The notes under the pieces: model-generated
Told to the model about the DNA's origin: nothing
Databases searched by the model: none
What the model saw: only the letters and a program-made list of their open reading frames with translations
Assembly: GCA_963666505.2 (NCBI GenBank)
Contig: CAXXXL010000001.1
Span: forward strand, 620,001 to 684,000
Length of the DNA: 64,000 nucleotides
From: JABGQS01 sp963666505
GTDB lineage: Bacteria; Bacillota; Clostridia; Christensenellales; SZUA-584
Direction of reading: 5' to 3'
Shown here: piece by piece, positions 1 to 8,266 of the stretch
How positions within the stretch are numbered: position 1 is the stretch's first letter
How the letters are laid out: every line of letters starts with the position of its first letter
Program-made: the position numbers and the translations under genes

Positions 1-927
1 AGACATTATACGTCGTACAACCTTTTCTGAAATACGTATTTCTGCTCTCGAAAGCAATGCATGAATCCGACGGTAGCCATATCGTCTGTTATTCTTCTCA
101 AACAAGTCTATGATGCAGTTTCGTAGCCCTTCATACTTGTCCGGCATTGACGATATCTTACGATGGTAGAAGTAACTGCTACGTACTATACCCAAGCTCT
201 TGAGCAACTCATTTAAGGAATAATCATTTCTCAGGACGCCGATCAGACTTGTCTTTTCTTTGTTTGTCAGATTCTTCGGATCGACGTCCATGTCTTTTTT
301 TATTATTTCTGCAGTCCCTTCAAGAATATCTTTCTCAAGCCTAAGTCTTCTAATCTGTTGTTTTAAGGTTTCAATTTCGGACAAAAGGGTATCCTTGTCG
401 GTTGGAAGTGGGTTGCTCTTTTTCTTTTTCACCGGCTTGTCAACCTCCTTGATAAGCAGGTTATTCTTCCACTTATATAAAGTTCCCCGTGCAGTGCCAT
501 AATCATCGGCAACATTCTTGGCGCTGTCTGTTCTGGTGCATAAATCTATTACTGCTTCTTTCTTTTGTTCTTGAGAATATTGTACACCACTAACGTACTT
601 TTTGCGAGTCCAAGGCGTCAATTCCTCACACCAGTTTCTAAGTGTTTCTCTGCAGGGATATCCCAACATTCTTATAGTTCTTGAGATATTTTGACCATGT
701 GTAAGAAAATGTTCAACAGCCATCTTTTTCTGATCTAAACTATATTGGGATGGGCGTGAATAATTATCACACAAGACACCTGTTTCTTTTTCTTTTAGAT
801 ATGCTTTATACCATTTCGGCAATAGGTTAGGGCTTGGATAACCAAGTTCTCGAATCACATCTGCCATGCTTTTATCATACTTGATGTACAGCTCAATTGC
901 TTTCATGCGTTTCTCTCTTGAATACAT
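1..927 (-). CDS. IS3-family transposase, 3' end beyond window
   Basis: The frame is open on the minus strand from an ATG at 927 to the window edge (309 codons visible, no stop or frameshift found when I re-read it). The N-terminal part has two helix-turn-helix blocks of the IS3/IS150 type (near MKAIELYIKYDKS and LDQKKMAVEHF), then a basic coiled stretch (IRRLRLEKDILEGTAEIIKK), then the HTH_21-like motif NRRYGYRRIHALL that precedes the rve/DDE integrase core. The DDE catalytic core lies beyond the window. OrfA and OrfB parts appear as one continuous frame. A GGAGGG Shine-Dalgarno lies just upstream of the ATG (rc of 935-940). Upstream, the sequence starting TGCGGACAAAAACTTAGAC (minus strand, about 972-954) is probably the element's terminus and abuts the IS21 copy at 978. 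Confidence 0.85.
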   Translation of the reverse strand, partial: MYSREKRMKAIELYIKYDKSMADVIRELGYPSPNLLPKWYKAYLKEKETGVLCDNYSRPSQYSLDQKKMAVEHFLTHGQNISRTIRMLGYPCRETLRNWCEELTPWTRKKYVSGVQYSQEQKKEAVIDLCTRTDSAKNVADDYGTARGTLYKWKNNLLIKEVDKPVKKKKSNPLPTDKDTLLSEIETLKQQIRRLRLEKDILEGTAEIIKKDMDVDPKNLTNKEKTSLIGVLRNDYSLNELLKSLGIVRSSYFYHRKISSMPDKYEGLRNCIIDLFEKNNRRYGYRRIHALLSRAEIRISEKVVRRIMS

Positions 928-1022
928 ACGGACATCCCTCCTTCTCTTTCAGAGTCTAAGTTTTTGTCCGCACCCCCTTTTTGGCAAACAATTTTCCCTA
1001 CTTAATGAATAAAACAGCTTGT

Positions 1023-1055
1023 CCATTTATACTCGAAGGAGAGTATAAATGGAGG
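1023..1055 (+). promoter_or_regulatory. hairpin covering the istA ribosome binding site
   Basis: CCATTTATACTC (1023-1034) is perfectly complementary to GAGTATAAATGG (1041-1052), with a 6-nt loop. The last two stem bases are the first two of the GGAGG at 1051-1055 that precedes the ATG at 1065. A transcript reading in from outside would fold this stem and could mask the ribosome binding site, a known way for insertion sequences to limit transposase synthesis. The same hairpin is present in copy 2. The masking role is inference. Confidence 0.6.
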
Positions 1056-1064
1056 CAAGCAGAA

Positions 1065-2600
1065 ATGGTAGGGATAACGCTGTATGCAGAAATACAGAAG
1101 CTAAAAGCAATGGGTTACAAAAAACAAAGAGCGGCGCGAGAACTGCGACTCGATGCAAAAACAGTAAGGAAGTATTGGGACATGACAGAAGATGAATATC
1201 TGTCATACATGCTTGAAACCAAAGAACGAACAAAAATCATGGATCCGTATTACGGTTACGTGCTGGACAAGCTGAAAACATATCCGGAAATCTCGGGAGC
1301 CATACTGTACGATCATATTCGGGATGATTTTGTAGACTTCAAACCTTCATATCGTACAGTTCGGTTGTTTGTGAGCAATCTACGAGAGAAAGAAGGTATT
1401 CCAGCCCCATTAAAAATTCGTCAGTATGTTGAAAACCCGGAATCACCTTTTGGCTATCAGGCTCAGGTGGATTTAGGGCAAAAGGTAATGAAAGACAGCT
1501 ACGGGAAAACTGTTAGAATATACGTATTTGCAATGGTCTTAAGCTGCTCCCGATATAAATTCGTATATTTTCAGTTAGAACCTTTTACTGCACAAACGTT
1601 TATACAAGCTCATGACAGAGCCTTTCGCTTTTATGGCGGTAGGCCAACAGAGATTGTCTATGATCAAGATAGAGTTATGGTTGTCAGTGAAAATAGCGGA
1701 GATATTATATATACAGAAACATTTGAAAACTACAAAAATTATGCTGGATTCTCTGTTCACCTATGCCGTGGCAGTGACCCGGAAAGCAAAGGAAAAATTG
1801 AAGCAGTCGTAAAGTATGTAAAAAACAATTTTTTAACTTGCCGAATCTATCATGGAATAGCAAGGCTGAATAGTGATGGGCTGGCATGGTTAGACAGAAC
1901 CGGAAATGGATTAGTACATGAGACAACAAAAATGGTTCCAGCAATTGTATTTGCACAAGAACAGAAACATTTGAAATCCGTTCCTGAATTAGGAGAATCC
2001 GTTTCTGTTCCGCTGACTGCCATTGTTCGTAAAAACAATGTGGTTATGTACCGACAGAACCGTTACTGTATGCCTAAAGGAACCTATGCGCCGGGCAGAA
2101 AAGTACGGATTGAAGCCTATGAAGCATCAAAGAAAGTACGGTTTTACGATTTTGAAGACAATGCCCTAATTGATGAACATACTTTAGCTGACGGTGTAGG
2201 AAAATGTATCCGTAATGAACATCCGGAACGAGATAAATTCTCTAAACTGGAAAGCATTAAAAATAGAGTGTTTGCTGGATTTGCTTCACCTGAAGGAGCA
2301 CTTTTTGTACAAATGATAATAGAGGCGAAACCGAGATATGTGCGTGATCAGCTAGGGATACTGCTGAAACTCACAGAGTTGTATTCATCAGATGAACTTC
2401 AACGTGCTGTAATGTATTGTTTGGGAAGGCAGATTGTATCGGCAAATGATTTCAGGGATACATTAGAGTATTTTAAGCAACAAAAACCTTTGCCTGTTAA
2501 ATGCATCGGTACTATTCCTGTTAAGTATAGTGTGGTTGTAGCCCAAACGAGACCTATTGATGTTTACGCCAGTCTCTGTAAAGGCGGTGGACAGTCATGA
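1065..2600 (+). CDS. istA: IS21 transposase IstA
   Basis: DDE transposase of an IS21-family element, 511 aa from the chosen ATG. The N-terminus has a helix-turn-helix (about residues 1-40; KKQRAARELRLDAKTVRKYW), followed by the rve integrase core (AQVDLGQ for the first Asp, IVYDQDR for the second, a Glu in the GSDPESKGKIEAVVKYVK block) and the C-terminal Mu-type beta domain. I chose ATG 1065 because GGAGG sits 9 nt upstream and the HTH starts there. The frame stays open back to a TTG at 981, but that extension runs through the IS end and the hairpin. The stop overlaps istB by 4 bp (ATGA), typical of translational coupling. Copy 2 differs from this protein at only two residues. Confidence 0.93.
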   Translation: MVGITLYAEIQKLKAMGYKKQRAARELRLDAKTVRKYWDMTEDEYLSYMLETKERTKIMDPYYGYVLDKLKTYPEISGAILYDHIRDDFVDFKPSYRTVRLFVSNLREKEGIPAPLKIRQYVENPESPFGYQAQVDLGQKVMKDSYGKTVRIYVFAMVLSCSRYKFVYFQLEPFTAQTFIQAHDRAFRFYGGRPTEIVYDQDRVMVVSENSGDIIYTETFENYKNYAGFSVHLCRGSDPESKGKIEAVVKYVKNNFLTCRIYHGIARLNSDGLAWLDRTGNGLVHETTKMVPAIVFAQEQKHLKSVPELGESVSVPLTAIVRKNNVVMYRQNRYCMPKGTYAPGRKVRIEAYEASKKVRFYDFEDNALIDEHTLADGVGKCIRNEHPERDKFSKLESIKNRVFAGFASPEGALFVQMIIEAKPRYVRDQLGILLKLTELYSSDELQRAVMYCLGRQIVSANDFRDTLEYFKQQKPLPVKCIGTIPVKYSVVVAQTRPIDVYASLCKGGGQS

Positions 2601-3343
2601 CAGATGTTGAACGCATCCGTTCATATGCAAAGCAGCTTGGTCTTGCGAATATGTCCAGGAGAACATTCCCTTTTTTAAATGAACAAATATCCAATGAAGC
2701 TTTTTTAGCAAACTGCTTGTATGATGAAGTTATATACCGTGAAGAAAACAAAAAGAAACGAAGAATCAAACAAGCCTGTCTGCCGACGTATAAGGACTTT
2801 GAGACGTTTGATACAGAGTTCCAGAAAGGAATTACCTCGTGGCAGATTAATCAGTTGTCTGCTCTCACATGGATTGATGGAATATACAACTTAATCTTAA
2901 TTGGCCCTCCAGGCACAGGAAAAACACATATCGCTCTTGCTATTGGAAACAAGGCTGTTGAAATTGGGTACAAAGTTTTCTTTTCTTCTATGGATACGCT
3001 TGTTCATATTTTGAAAACCCAAGAGATATCCAGAAATTCAGCAGTACGCTTGAAATGGATTAAGGAATCAGATTTACTGATTATTGACGAGTTAGGATAT
3101 CTTCCTGTTGGGAAAACAGAAGCCAATATGTTCTTCCAGCTGATATCTCATTTGTATGAGAATACATCAGTCGTGATTACTTCAAACAAGGGTTTTGACG
3201 GTTGGGCTGATGTTCTTGGAGATTCTATTTTAGCAACTGCTTTGCTAGACAGATTAACTCATAGATGCCAGGTGTTGTCGTTTACCGATGACAGTTATCG
3301 CTTAGCGCACAGAAAACAGATTTTTGTGGATAAAAATAGCTAA
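2597..3343 (+). CDS. istB: IS21 helper ATPase IstB
   Basis: AAA+ ATPase that works with IstA in target selection and transposition, 248 aa, the usual family length. It shows the N-terminal IstB helical part, Walker A GPPGTGKTH (about residues 103-111), Walker B LLIIDELGYL (about 158-167), sensor-like ITSNKGF and the C-terminal arginine-rich ATALLDRLTHRC block. The start overlaps the istA stop by 4 bp. Copy 2 on the other strand differs at one residue (Gly to Val in LPVGKTEA). The gene looks intact. Confidence 0.95.
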   Translation: MTDVERIRSYAKQLGLANMSRRTFPFLNEQISNEAFLANCLYDEVIYREENKKKRRIKQACLPTYKDFETFDTEFQKGITSWQINQLSALTWIDGIYNLILIGPPGTGKTHIALAIGNKAVEIGYKVFFSSMDTLVHILKTQEISRNSAVRLKWIKESDLLIIDELGYLPVGKTEANMFFQLISHLYENTSVVITSNKGFDGWADVLGDSILATALLDRLTHRCQVLSFTDDSYRLAHRKQIFVDKNS

Positions 3344-3399
3344 AAAGTAGGGAATTTTATTTGCCAAAAAGCGGGGAAAATGTTTGACAGTAACAAAAG

Positions 3400-3528
3400 C
3401 ACTTGCAGAGCTATTTGGATGAGTACTGTTATCGGTTCAATCGCAGAAGCATGGGCAGTGAGATCTTCAACAGATTGATTTTCGCCGTGACACAGTCTCC
3501 GCCTATACGATTTGATGACTTAACTTAA
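3400..3528 (+). pseudogene. C-terminal scrap of an IS1595-type transposase
   Basis: Directly after the IS21 end, 42 codons read HLQSYLDEYCYRFNRRSM then a basic, Phe-rich tail ending at TAA 3526. The YLDEYCYRFNRR block is the conserved C-terminal motif of ISXO2/IS1595-family DDE transposases. Nothing upstream belongs to the gene because IS21 sits there, so the rest was lost. Too short for any function. Confidence 0.6.
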
Positions 3529-3572
3529 TAGCCATATAGAATAAAAAAATACTAAAAAGGAGTAATAGCAAG

Positions 3573-3851
3573 ATGGGAAGAAAGAACTATACAGCAGAAC
3601 AGATCATAGTGAAGCTTCGAACGATTGAGGTTTTATGCGGACAAGGTAAGACGATAGCAGAGGCAGTACGTCAGGAGGAAATTACAGAACAGACTTATTA
3701 CCGTTGGAGGAATCAGTACGGCGGTATGAACACGAGCGATGCAAAGAAGCTAAAACCTCTAGAGAAAGAAAACTTAAGGCTTAAGAGGATCATAGCGAAT
3801 CAGGCGCTGGATATAGAAATACTAAAGGATGTCAACTCAAAAAACTTCTAA
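3573..3851 (+). CDS. IS3-family OrfA (copy 1)
   Basis: The 92-aa OrfA of an IS3-family (IS407-like) element binds the element ends and regulates transposition. It has an N-terminal helix-turn-helix (QIIVKLRTIEV to EQTYYRWRNQYGG), the GGMNTSDAKKLK linker and a leucine-zipper-like C-terminus. An AAAGGAG site lies 14-8 nt before the ATG. The gene ends just after a slippery heptamer (3839-3845), so the full transposase is made by -1 frameshifting into OrfB. The first ~45 residues differ strongly from copy 2 (8000-8266) while the remainder is nearly identical, which points to recombination between two IS3 lineages. Confidence 0.9.
   Translation: MGRKNYTAEQIIVKLRTIEVLCGQGKTIAEAVRQEEITEQTYYRWRNQYGGMNTSDAKKLKPLEKENLRLKRIIANQALDIEILKDVNSKNF
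3839..3845 (+). promoter_or_regulatory. -1 frameshift slippery heptamer, IS3 copy 1
   Basis: A AAA AAC in the OrfA frame (codons 3837-3839, 3840-3842, 3843-3845) is the classic X XXY YYZ signal. After a -1 slip the next codon starts at 3845 and enters the OrfB frame, which is open from there through 4681. OrfA terminates two codons after the site without slippage. Confidence 0.8.
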
Positions 3852-4681
3852 GCCCGTACAAGCGAAATGCAGCCGTCGAATACGTATTGAAAGAATATGA
3901 GGTATCAGAGCGACGGGTATGTACGGTGCTTGATATAAACAGAACTGCATATAGATATGAACCTGTAAAACGAGAAGATGAAGACGAAATAAGAGAAAAA
4001 ATCATTTATAAAGCTTGCAATTATGGAAGAGTAGGATACCGCATGGTGACTGATATGATGAATAACCAAGGCATAAGAATCAACCACAAGCGTGTAGAGC
4101 GTATCTGGCGTGAAGAAGGGCTCAAACTGCCTAAGAAACAAATAAAAAGGCGTAGATTATGGTTAAACGACGGCAGTTGCGTAAGGCTACGTCCAGAACA
4201 CAGGAACCATGTATGGAGCTATGATTTTGTAGCTGACAAGACTGTAGACGGCAAGAATATAAGATTATTAAACATAATAGATGAATATACCCGAGAGTGC
4301 TTAGCATCTGTGGTAAGAAGGAAGTTTAGGAATACAGACATCATTGAAATACTATCCGAAATAATGATAAACAAAGGAACTCCAGAATATATCAGAAGTG
4401 ATAACGGTAGCGAGTTTACAGCAAAAAAGCTTATGAACTGGTTAGCAGGTGTAGGTGTGATCACGACTTTTATAGAACCTGGCAGCCCATGGGAAAACGG
4501 ATATTGTGAGAGTTTCAATTCCAGGATGAGAGATGAGTTTCTAAACGGAGAACTATTCGGGAATCTATTTGAAGCAAAGGTTTTGACACAAAGATGGGTA
4601 CAATACTATAATACGGTAAGACCCCATAGCGCTCTGGGCGGCAGGCCCCCAGCTCCTCAGAGTATTTCAGTAAGCGCTTGA
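3845..4681 (+). CDS. IS3-family OrfB, DDE transposase (copy 1)
   Basis: The catalytic half of the IS3 transposase reads in the -1 frame relative to OrfA from 3845. The first possible internal start is TTG 3887, so production as an OrfAB fusion is likely. It contains HTH_21 (NYGRVGYRMVTDMMNNQG), then the integrase core with DDE residues: VWSYDFVAD, IRSDNGSEF and the Glu in PWENGYCESFNSRMRDEFL. The C-terminus has RWVQYYNTVRPHSALGGRPP, complete for the family. Copy 2 stops after about 100 residues of this frame, so copy 1 may be the only intact catalytic source of this IS here. Confidence 0.92.
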   Translation, partial: LLSPYKRNAAVEYVLKEYEVSERRVCTVLDINRTAYRYEPVKREDEDEIREKIIYKACNYGRVGYRMVTDMMNNQGIRINHKRVERIWREEGLKLPKKQIKRRRLWLNDGSCVRLRPEHRNHVWSYDFVADKTVDGKNIRLLNIIDEYTRECLASVVRRKFRNTDIIEILSEIMINKGTPEYIRSDNGSEFTAKKLMNWLAGVGVITTFIEPGSPWENGYCESFNSRMRDEFLNGELFGNLFEAKVLTQRWVQYYNTVRPHSALGGRPPAPQSISVSA

Positions 4682-4760
4682 TAGTTTGCTCGCAAACTAT
4701 CACTGTTAAAATGTGGCATATACTAACTTTCGTTTTGGACCAAATCGTGGGGGCAGGTCA
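4680..4760 (+). repeat. IS3 copy 1 right end: hairpin and terminal inverted repeat
   Basis: Just after OrfB, GATAGTTTG (4680-4688) pairs with CAAACTATC (4693-4701) around a 4-nt loop. No T-run follows, so it is not a clear terminator. The element ends in CGTGGGGGCAGGTCA at 4760. Its reverse complement TGACCTGCCCCCACG resembles the left end of copy 2 at 7921 (TGACGTTCTCCCAC). The matching left end of copy 1 is missing, so copy 1 is probably truncated upstream. Confidence 0.6.
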
Positions 4761-4761
4761 G

Positions 4762-4815
4762 TATTGGAGAAATCCTGAATTACTAATTGCAAATGATTTG
4801 GAGAAAAAAGATTAA
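4762..4815 (+). pseudogene. 17-codon tail of a gene cut by IS3
   Basis: Immediately after the IS3 end, an open frame reads YWRNPELLIANDLEKKD and stops at 4813. It looks like a genuine C-terminus (charged, ordinary composition) of a gene upstream of rmlB whose body was removed by the IS. I cannot identify the family from so little. Confidence 0.35.
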
Positions 4816-4996
4816 ATGTCAACGACAAATTTATTTTCTAGTAGAGGTTGTTGGAATGCTCACTCCGAAACTTGTACCAACTCCAAAGTTAGCTATTGAT
4901 TGACCAACGGATGGAGTTGGAGAATTTAAGCTGTCGGAGAAAAACAAAAACCTTGAAAATTTAGTGATTTGAAAATATCTTTTTAGGAGTTTAAAA
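4816..4996 (+). promoter_or_regulatory. leader of rmlB
   Basis: No gene is seen here. The stretch carries several GGAGTTGG/CCAACTCC-type short inverted pieces. At 4948-4966 there is an AACCTTGAAAATTTAGTG sequence similar to motifs at 6658, 36998, 40475, 42515 and 42619. AGGAG at 4985-4989 is the rmlB ribosome binding site. Confidence 0.3.
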
Positions 4997-6040
4997 TTGA
5001 AAAATGTATTAGTAACCGGAGGAGCGGGGTTTATCGGCTCCAACTTTATAAAGTTTATGTTACTTGAACATCCGGAATGGATGTTGGTTAATCTTGATGC
5101 GTTAACATATGCAGGAAACCTTGAAAACTTGAAAGAAATTGAAGGTAACAGTAAGCATGTTTTCATTAGGGGCGATATTATAGACAGAGATTTAGTTGCA
5201 TCGTTATTTGAAAAGTTCAGGTTTGATTATGTAATCAACTTTGCGTCAGAAAGTCATGTTGATAGAAGCATAGGAGAGCCTGAACTGTTTTTGAAAACCA
5301 ATGTTTTTGGTACACAGTGTTTGCTTGACAATGCAAAAAAAGCATGGCAAACTGGTACAAATGAATTTGGGTATCCGACATTTATAGAAGGCGTGAAATT
5401 TCTGCAAATTTCAACCGATGAGGTATATGGTACGCTTGGCAAAACCGGTCTGTTTACAGAAAAAACTCCTTTAGCGCCAAATAGTCCATATTCAGCATGT
5501 AAAGCATCTGCTGACTTGCTTGTTAGGGCTTACAATAAAACGTTCAAAATGCCTACTAATATAACAAGATGCTCAAACAACTACGGGCCTTATCAGTTCC
5601 CAGAAAAGTTGATACCGCTGATGATTGGAAATGCGCTTGAAGGAAAGCAGCTTCCTGTTTATGGCGATGGTATGCAAGTAAGAGATTGGCTGCATGTCAT
5701 CGATCACTGCAGCGCAATTAATACCGTACTATTAAACGGTAAAGACGGAGAAGTATATAATATAGGTGGAAATAATGAAAAAGCAAATATTGAAATCGTT
5801 AACATTATTATTGAGAAGTTAGGTAAAACGACTGATTTAATAATGTATGTTGAAGACAGACTTGGACATGATAGACGATATGCTATTGATAACACAAAGA
5901 TTACAACAGAACTTGGATGGAAGCCGGCTTATACATTTGAGCAGGGCATGTCGGAGACTATTGAATGGTATCTTGACAATAAAGAATGGTTGAGTGGTGT
6001 GCGTAGCGGAGCATATATGGATTACTATAATAAATATTAG
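4997..6040 (+). CDS. rmlB: dTDP-glucose 4,6-dehydratase
   Basis: Extended short-chain dehydrogenase that converts dTDP-glucose to dTDP-4-keto-6-deoxyglucose, the branch point to rhamnose and other deoxysugars. The 347 aa are full length. It shows the Rossmann motif TGGAGFIGSNF (residues 7-17), LDALTYAGN, ASESHVDRSI, the STDEVYG block carrying catalytic residues, the YSACKAS YxxxK motif, and RCSNNYGPYQFPEKLIPL for the sugar-nucleotide site. The start is TTG 4997 with AGGAG 7 nt upstream, since no ATG lies before the Rossmann loop. No rmlA, rmlC or rmlD is in the window, so the product must be completed elsewhere or those genes were lost to the adjacent IS and decay. Confidence 0.95.
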   Translation: MKNVLVTGGAGFIGSNFIKFMLLEHPEWMLVNLDALTYAGNLENLKEIEGNSKHVFIRGDIIDRDLVASLFEKFRFDYVINFASESHVDRSIGEPELFLKTNVFGTQCLLDNAKKAWQTGTNEFGYPTFIEGVKFLQISTDEVYGTLGKTGLFTEKTPLAPNSPYSACKASADLLVRAYNKTFKMPTNITRCSNNYGPYQFPEKLIPLMIGNALEGKQLPVYGDGMQVRDWLHVIDHCSAINTVLLNGKDGEVYNIGGNNEKANIEIVNIIIEKLGKTTDLIMYVEDRLGHDRRYAIDNTKITTELGWKPAYTFEQGMSETIEWYLDNKEWLSGVRSGAYMDYYNKY

Positions 6041-6369
6041 AATACGAAAGAATAAGGTCAATTATGATTGGAACAAAGGAAACTTTTCGGTCGCCACGCA
6101 TAATGACGAGCTATATATTGAAAAGCCGCTCGATTCGATATTTAAGAATACGAAGGTTGATTTTCGCGTATACGGTATTGACAACGGGTCTTTGGATAAA
6201 CTGTTGAAATCTTAAAAAGCACAAGTTACAATATTACATTGATGGAAAACGGACAAAGCATTTACCATGGATAAGCAAATTGTTAAAAAACGCTTTTAAA
6301 CTGGGGAATTTAGGCCTTTCATCAATAAAAACCGACAATAAAAGCGACTTACTATTTAAAATGATTTAA
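6041..6369 (+). pseudogene. decayed gene, possible glycosyltransferase tail
   Basis: A readable but broken coding stretch follows rmlB. One frame gives NYDWNKGNFSVATHNDELYI and runs to DFRVYGIDNGSLDKLLKS before a stop at 6213. A one-base shift continues as KHKLQYYIDGKRTKHLPWIS and ends at TAA 6367 after KSDLLFKMI. No start is present. The composition and context suggest the C-terminal part of a polymer-cluster gene, perhaps a glycosyltransferase, but no motif proves it. Confidence 0.4.
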
Positions 6370-6810
6370 TACTATGCATGATAAAATAAAACGCATTAAT
6401 AAGCATTTATTTCAAGCATTTATTAGATAAATTTTGATTTCTTAGTCTATTACTATAGACACGGCTCCAAAACTGTTTTTCACTTTTAGAAACCTTATGG
6501 TGCAGAAAGTGAATTTTGGTTGCTTTGAAGAGCCCCATTATTTGCGACGATGCTTCGATTGTAACACCATCTTTATTTCGGTGCTAACCTTAAGGTTGAA
6601 ATCCAAAATTTTTACAATTCTGAAGAGGGATGCACGTCTTATGGAGAGGATGAATAAAAAACCTTGAGAAATTAAGTTAACACTATTTAAAATCTAGATA
6701 AACACGCTAAAAGCGTTGAAATAAAACATGCTAAAAACCATTGTTTTATTTGTAAAAATAATGTAAGATTAGTGAGGGAAAGATAGAAATAATATCATTT
6801 AGGGGAAATT
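6370..6810 (+). other. AT-rich intergenic stretch before the tagO-like gene
   Basis: About 440 bp without a convincing gene. Short readable pieces occur (for example KLFFTFRNLMVQKVNFGCFE around 6468-6530) but without start or continuity, so it is probably decayed coding DNA. AACCTTGAGAAATTAAG near 6658 resembles the recurring motif described in the findings. AGGGGA before 6811 is the ribosome binding site of the next gene. Confidence 0.3.
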
Positions 6811-7857
6811 ATGCTTAATTTAATTCTTAGTTTTTTTGTATCGTTTTTAATGGTTATTTTTATCACTCCATTGATGATATATATTGCAAAAAAGAAAAAT
6901 ATACTCGATCAGCCATCAGTAAGAAAAGAGCATGCTGTACCTAAGCCGTTACTAGGTGGTGTTGGGATATTTATTGCAACTATTTTGGGTGTTATATTAT
7001 TTACGGAGTTTTCTTCCGCTATTCTAATGCTCATTCTAGTTTTTGGTGCTTTATGCGTTGCAATTATGGGGCTGATAGATGATATAATATCAATAAGCGC
7101 TAAAAAAAGGTTAGTTATTCTTTTTATCATAGCGATATTGACCTATATTGTTTGTTTCCAATTCTATCTTGACACACAAAGTCTTCTAGCACGGAGACTT
7201 TTTCCGATACTCGCATTTTCATTATTTATTATATTTTGGGTTGTTGGTGTGACGAATGCAATTAATTTTTCAGATGGTCTAGATGGGTTAGCAAGTTACT
7301 TATCAATTGTCTCTGTAATGTCCTTTGCGATAATATTTGCTTATCAAGACAGATCCTCATTGGCATTACCCTTCGCGCTAACACTTGCTGGTGCAATTGC
7401 AGGCTTTATACCATACAATAGAAATCCTTCACAAATATTTATGGGAGATACTGGCAGCATGTTTATTGGATTTATGCTAAGTTTGCTATCTATTGCATGC
7501 ATTCGGCTTGAAACTACACTTTATGCAATGATTGTCCCGGTATATTTAATATTCATACCAATTATAGACATGATAATGTCTATTTTACGTCGATTGATAA
7601 CAAAAAAATCAATTATGAAGCCAGACAAAATGCATTTTCATCACCAACTCAATAAACGATTTTCTAACCATACAGTGGTTGTAATTATTCTTGCACTAGC
7701 TCAGGTTATATTTAGTGCTGCAGGAATTTTTATATTTATCTATAAACAGTATATTCTAGGCAGTATTATTATTGGCTGTATCATTCTTGTTTTATCCGCT
7801 TATACTCTAAAAAAAGGGTTATGCCAACGAAGGCTGGAATCGAAAGATACATTATAA
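6811..7857 (+). CDS. tagO: TagO/WecA-type undecaprenyl-phosphate sugar-1-P transferase
   Basis: Polytopic membrane enzyme (348 aa, about 10-11 hydrophobic segments) that moves a HexNAc-1-phosphate from a UDP-sugar onto undecaprenyl phosphate, the first step of wall teichoic acid and many other surface polymers. Family signatures include the KEHAVPKPLLGGVGIF start, LIDDIISISAKKR, NAINFSDGLDGLAS with the metal-binding Asp pair, GDTGSMFIGF, and the cytosolic histidine motif MHFHHQL near residue 273. MraY would differ in these loops. The ATG has AGGGGA upstream. Downstream lies an IS3 insertion at 7921. Context (rmlB, CDP-polyol genes, LCP) supports a surface-polymer role. Donor sugar specificity cannot be read. 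Confidence 0.88.
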   Translation: MLNLILSFFVSFLMVIFITPLMIYIAKKKNILDQPSVRKEHAVPKPLLGGVGIFIATILGVILFTEFSSAILMLILVFGALCVAIMGLIDDIISISAKKRLVILFIIAILTYIVCFQFYLDTQSLLARRLFPILAFSLFIIFWVVGVTNAINFSDGLDGLASYLSIVSVMSFAIIFAYQDRSSLALPFALTLAGAIAGFIPYNRNPSQIFMGDTGSMFIGFMLSLLSIACIRLETTLYAMIVPVYLIFIPIIDMIMSILRRLITKKSIMKPDKMHFHHQLNKRFSNHTVVVIILALAQVIFSAAGIFIFIYKQYILGSIIIGCIILVLSAYTLKKGLCQRRLESKDTL

Positions 7858-7920
7858 TTTTTCTTAATATACATTTCATTGATTAAATATAAGGACTGTA
7901 CAAATAATCTTGCTGAAGGG

Positions 7921-7945
7921 TGACGTTCTCCCACAAAACTGGTCT
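7921..7945 (+). repeat. left terminal inverted repeat of IS3 copy 2
   Basis: TGACGTTCTCCCAC, then AAAACTGGTC, matches the inverted right end of IS3 copy 1 (TGACCTGCCCCCACGATTTG and on to GTCC) at most positions. This marks the left boundary of the second IS3. Confidence 0.6.
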
Positions 7946-7999
7946 ATGAAAAATGTTAGTCTTGAAAATATAATAAGCTAACAAAGGGAGGATTGAAAA

Positions 8000-8266
8000 A
8001 TGAAGACCAGTAAGTTTACAGAGGAGCAGATAGCTTTTGCATTGAAGCAAGCTGAAAAAGGCACACTGGTGAAAGAAGTTACCCGAAAGATGGGGATAAC
8101 AGAGCAAACATATTACCGTTGGAGGAAGCAGTACGGCGGAATGAACACGAGCGATGCAAAGAAGTTAAAGCTTCTGGAGAAAGAAAATGTAAGGCTTAAG
8201 AGGATCATAGCGAATCAGGCGCTGGATATAGAAATACTTAAGGATGTCAACTCAAAAAACTTCTAA
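8000..8266 (+). CDS. IS3-family OrfA (copy 2, mosaic)
   Basis: The 88-aa OrfA with a helix-turn-helix ends in the same GGMNTSDAKKLK to EILKDVNSKNF sequence as copy 1. Its first 40-odd residues (MKTSKFTEEQIAFALKQAEK) and its leader (AATAAGCTAACAAAGGGAGG) instead match the broken IS3 at 36.3 kb. The gene is therefore a hybrid with a breakpoint around 8110-8150. GGGAGG precedes the ATG. The AAAAAAC frameshift site is at 8254-8260. Confidence 0.88.
   Translation: MKTSKFTEEQIAFALKQAEKGTLVKEVTRKMGITEQTYYRWRKQYGGMNTSDAKKLKLLEKENVRLKRIIANQALDIEILKDVNSKNF

Larger units (their letters stand above)
978..3395 (+). mobile_element. IS21-family element, copy 1
   Basis: This is a two-gene IS21 element (istA, istB). 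The copy at 31558-33976 is almost identical and in the opposite orientation, so comparing flanks defines the ends. Identity starts at TTTTTGGCAAAC (978) and ends at GTTTGACAGTAACA (3395). Read inward, the right end is TGTTACTGTCAAAC followed by a block ending TTCCCTAC. The left end contains only the counterpart of that inner block, so it is about 26 bp shorter. No target duplication is visible. The element lies between a partial IS3 and an IS1595 scrap. Confidence 0.85.

Noticed and set aside
4831..5166. 111-aa minus-strand frame over the rmlB start
   Set aside because: It overlaps the conserved Rossmann region of rmlB on the other strand; no family seen.
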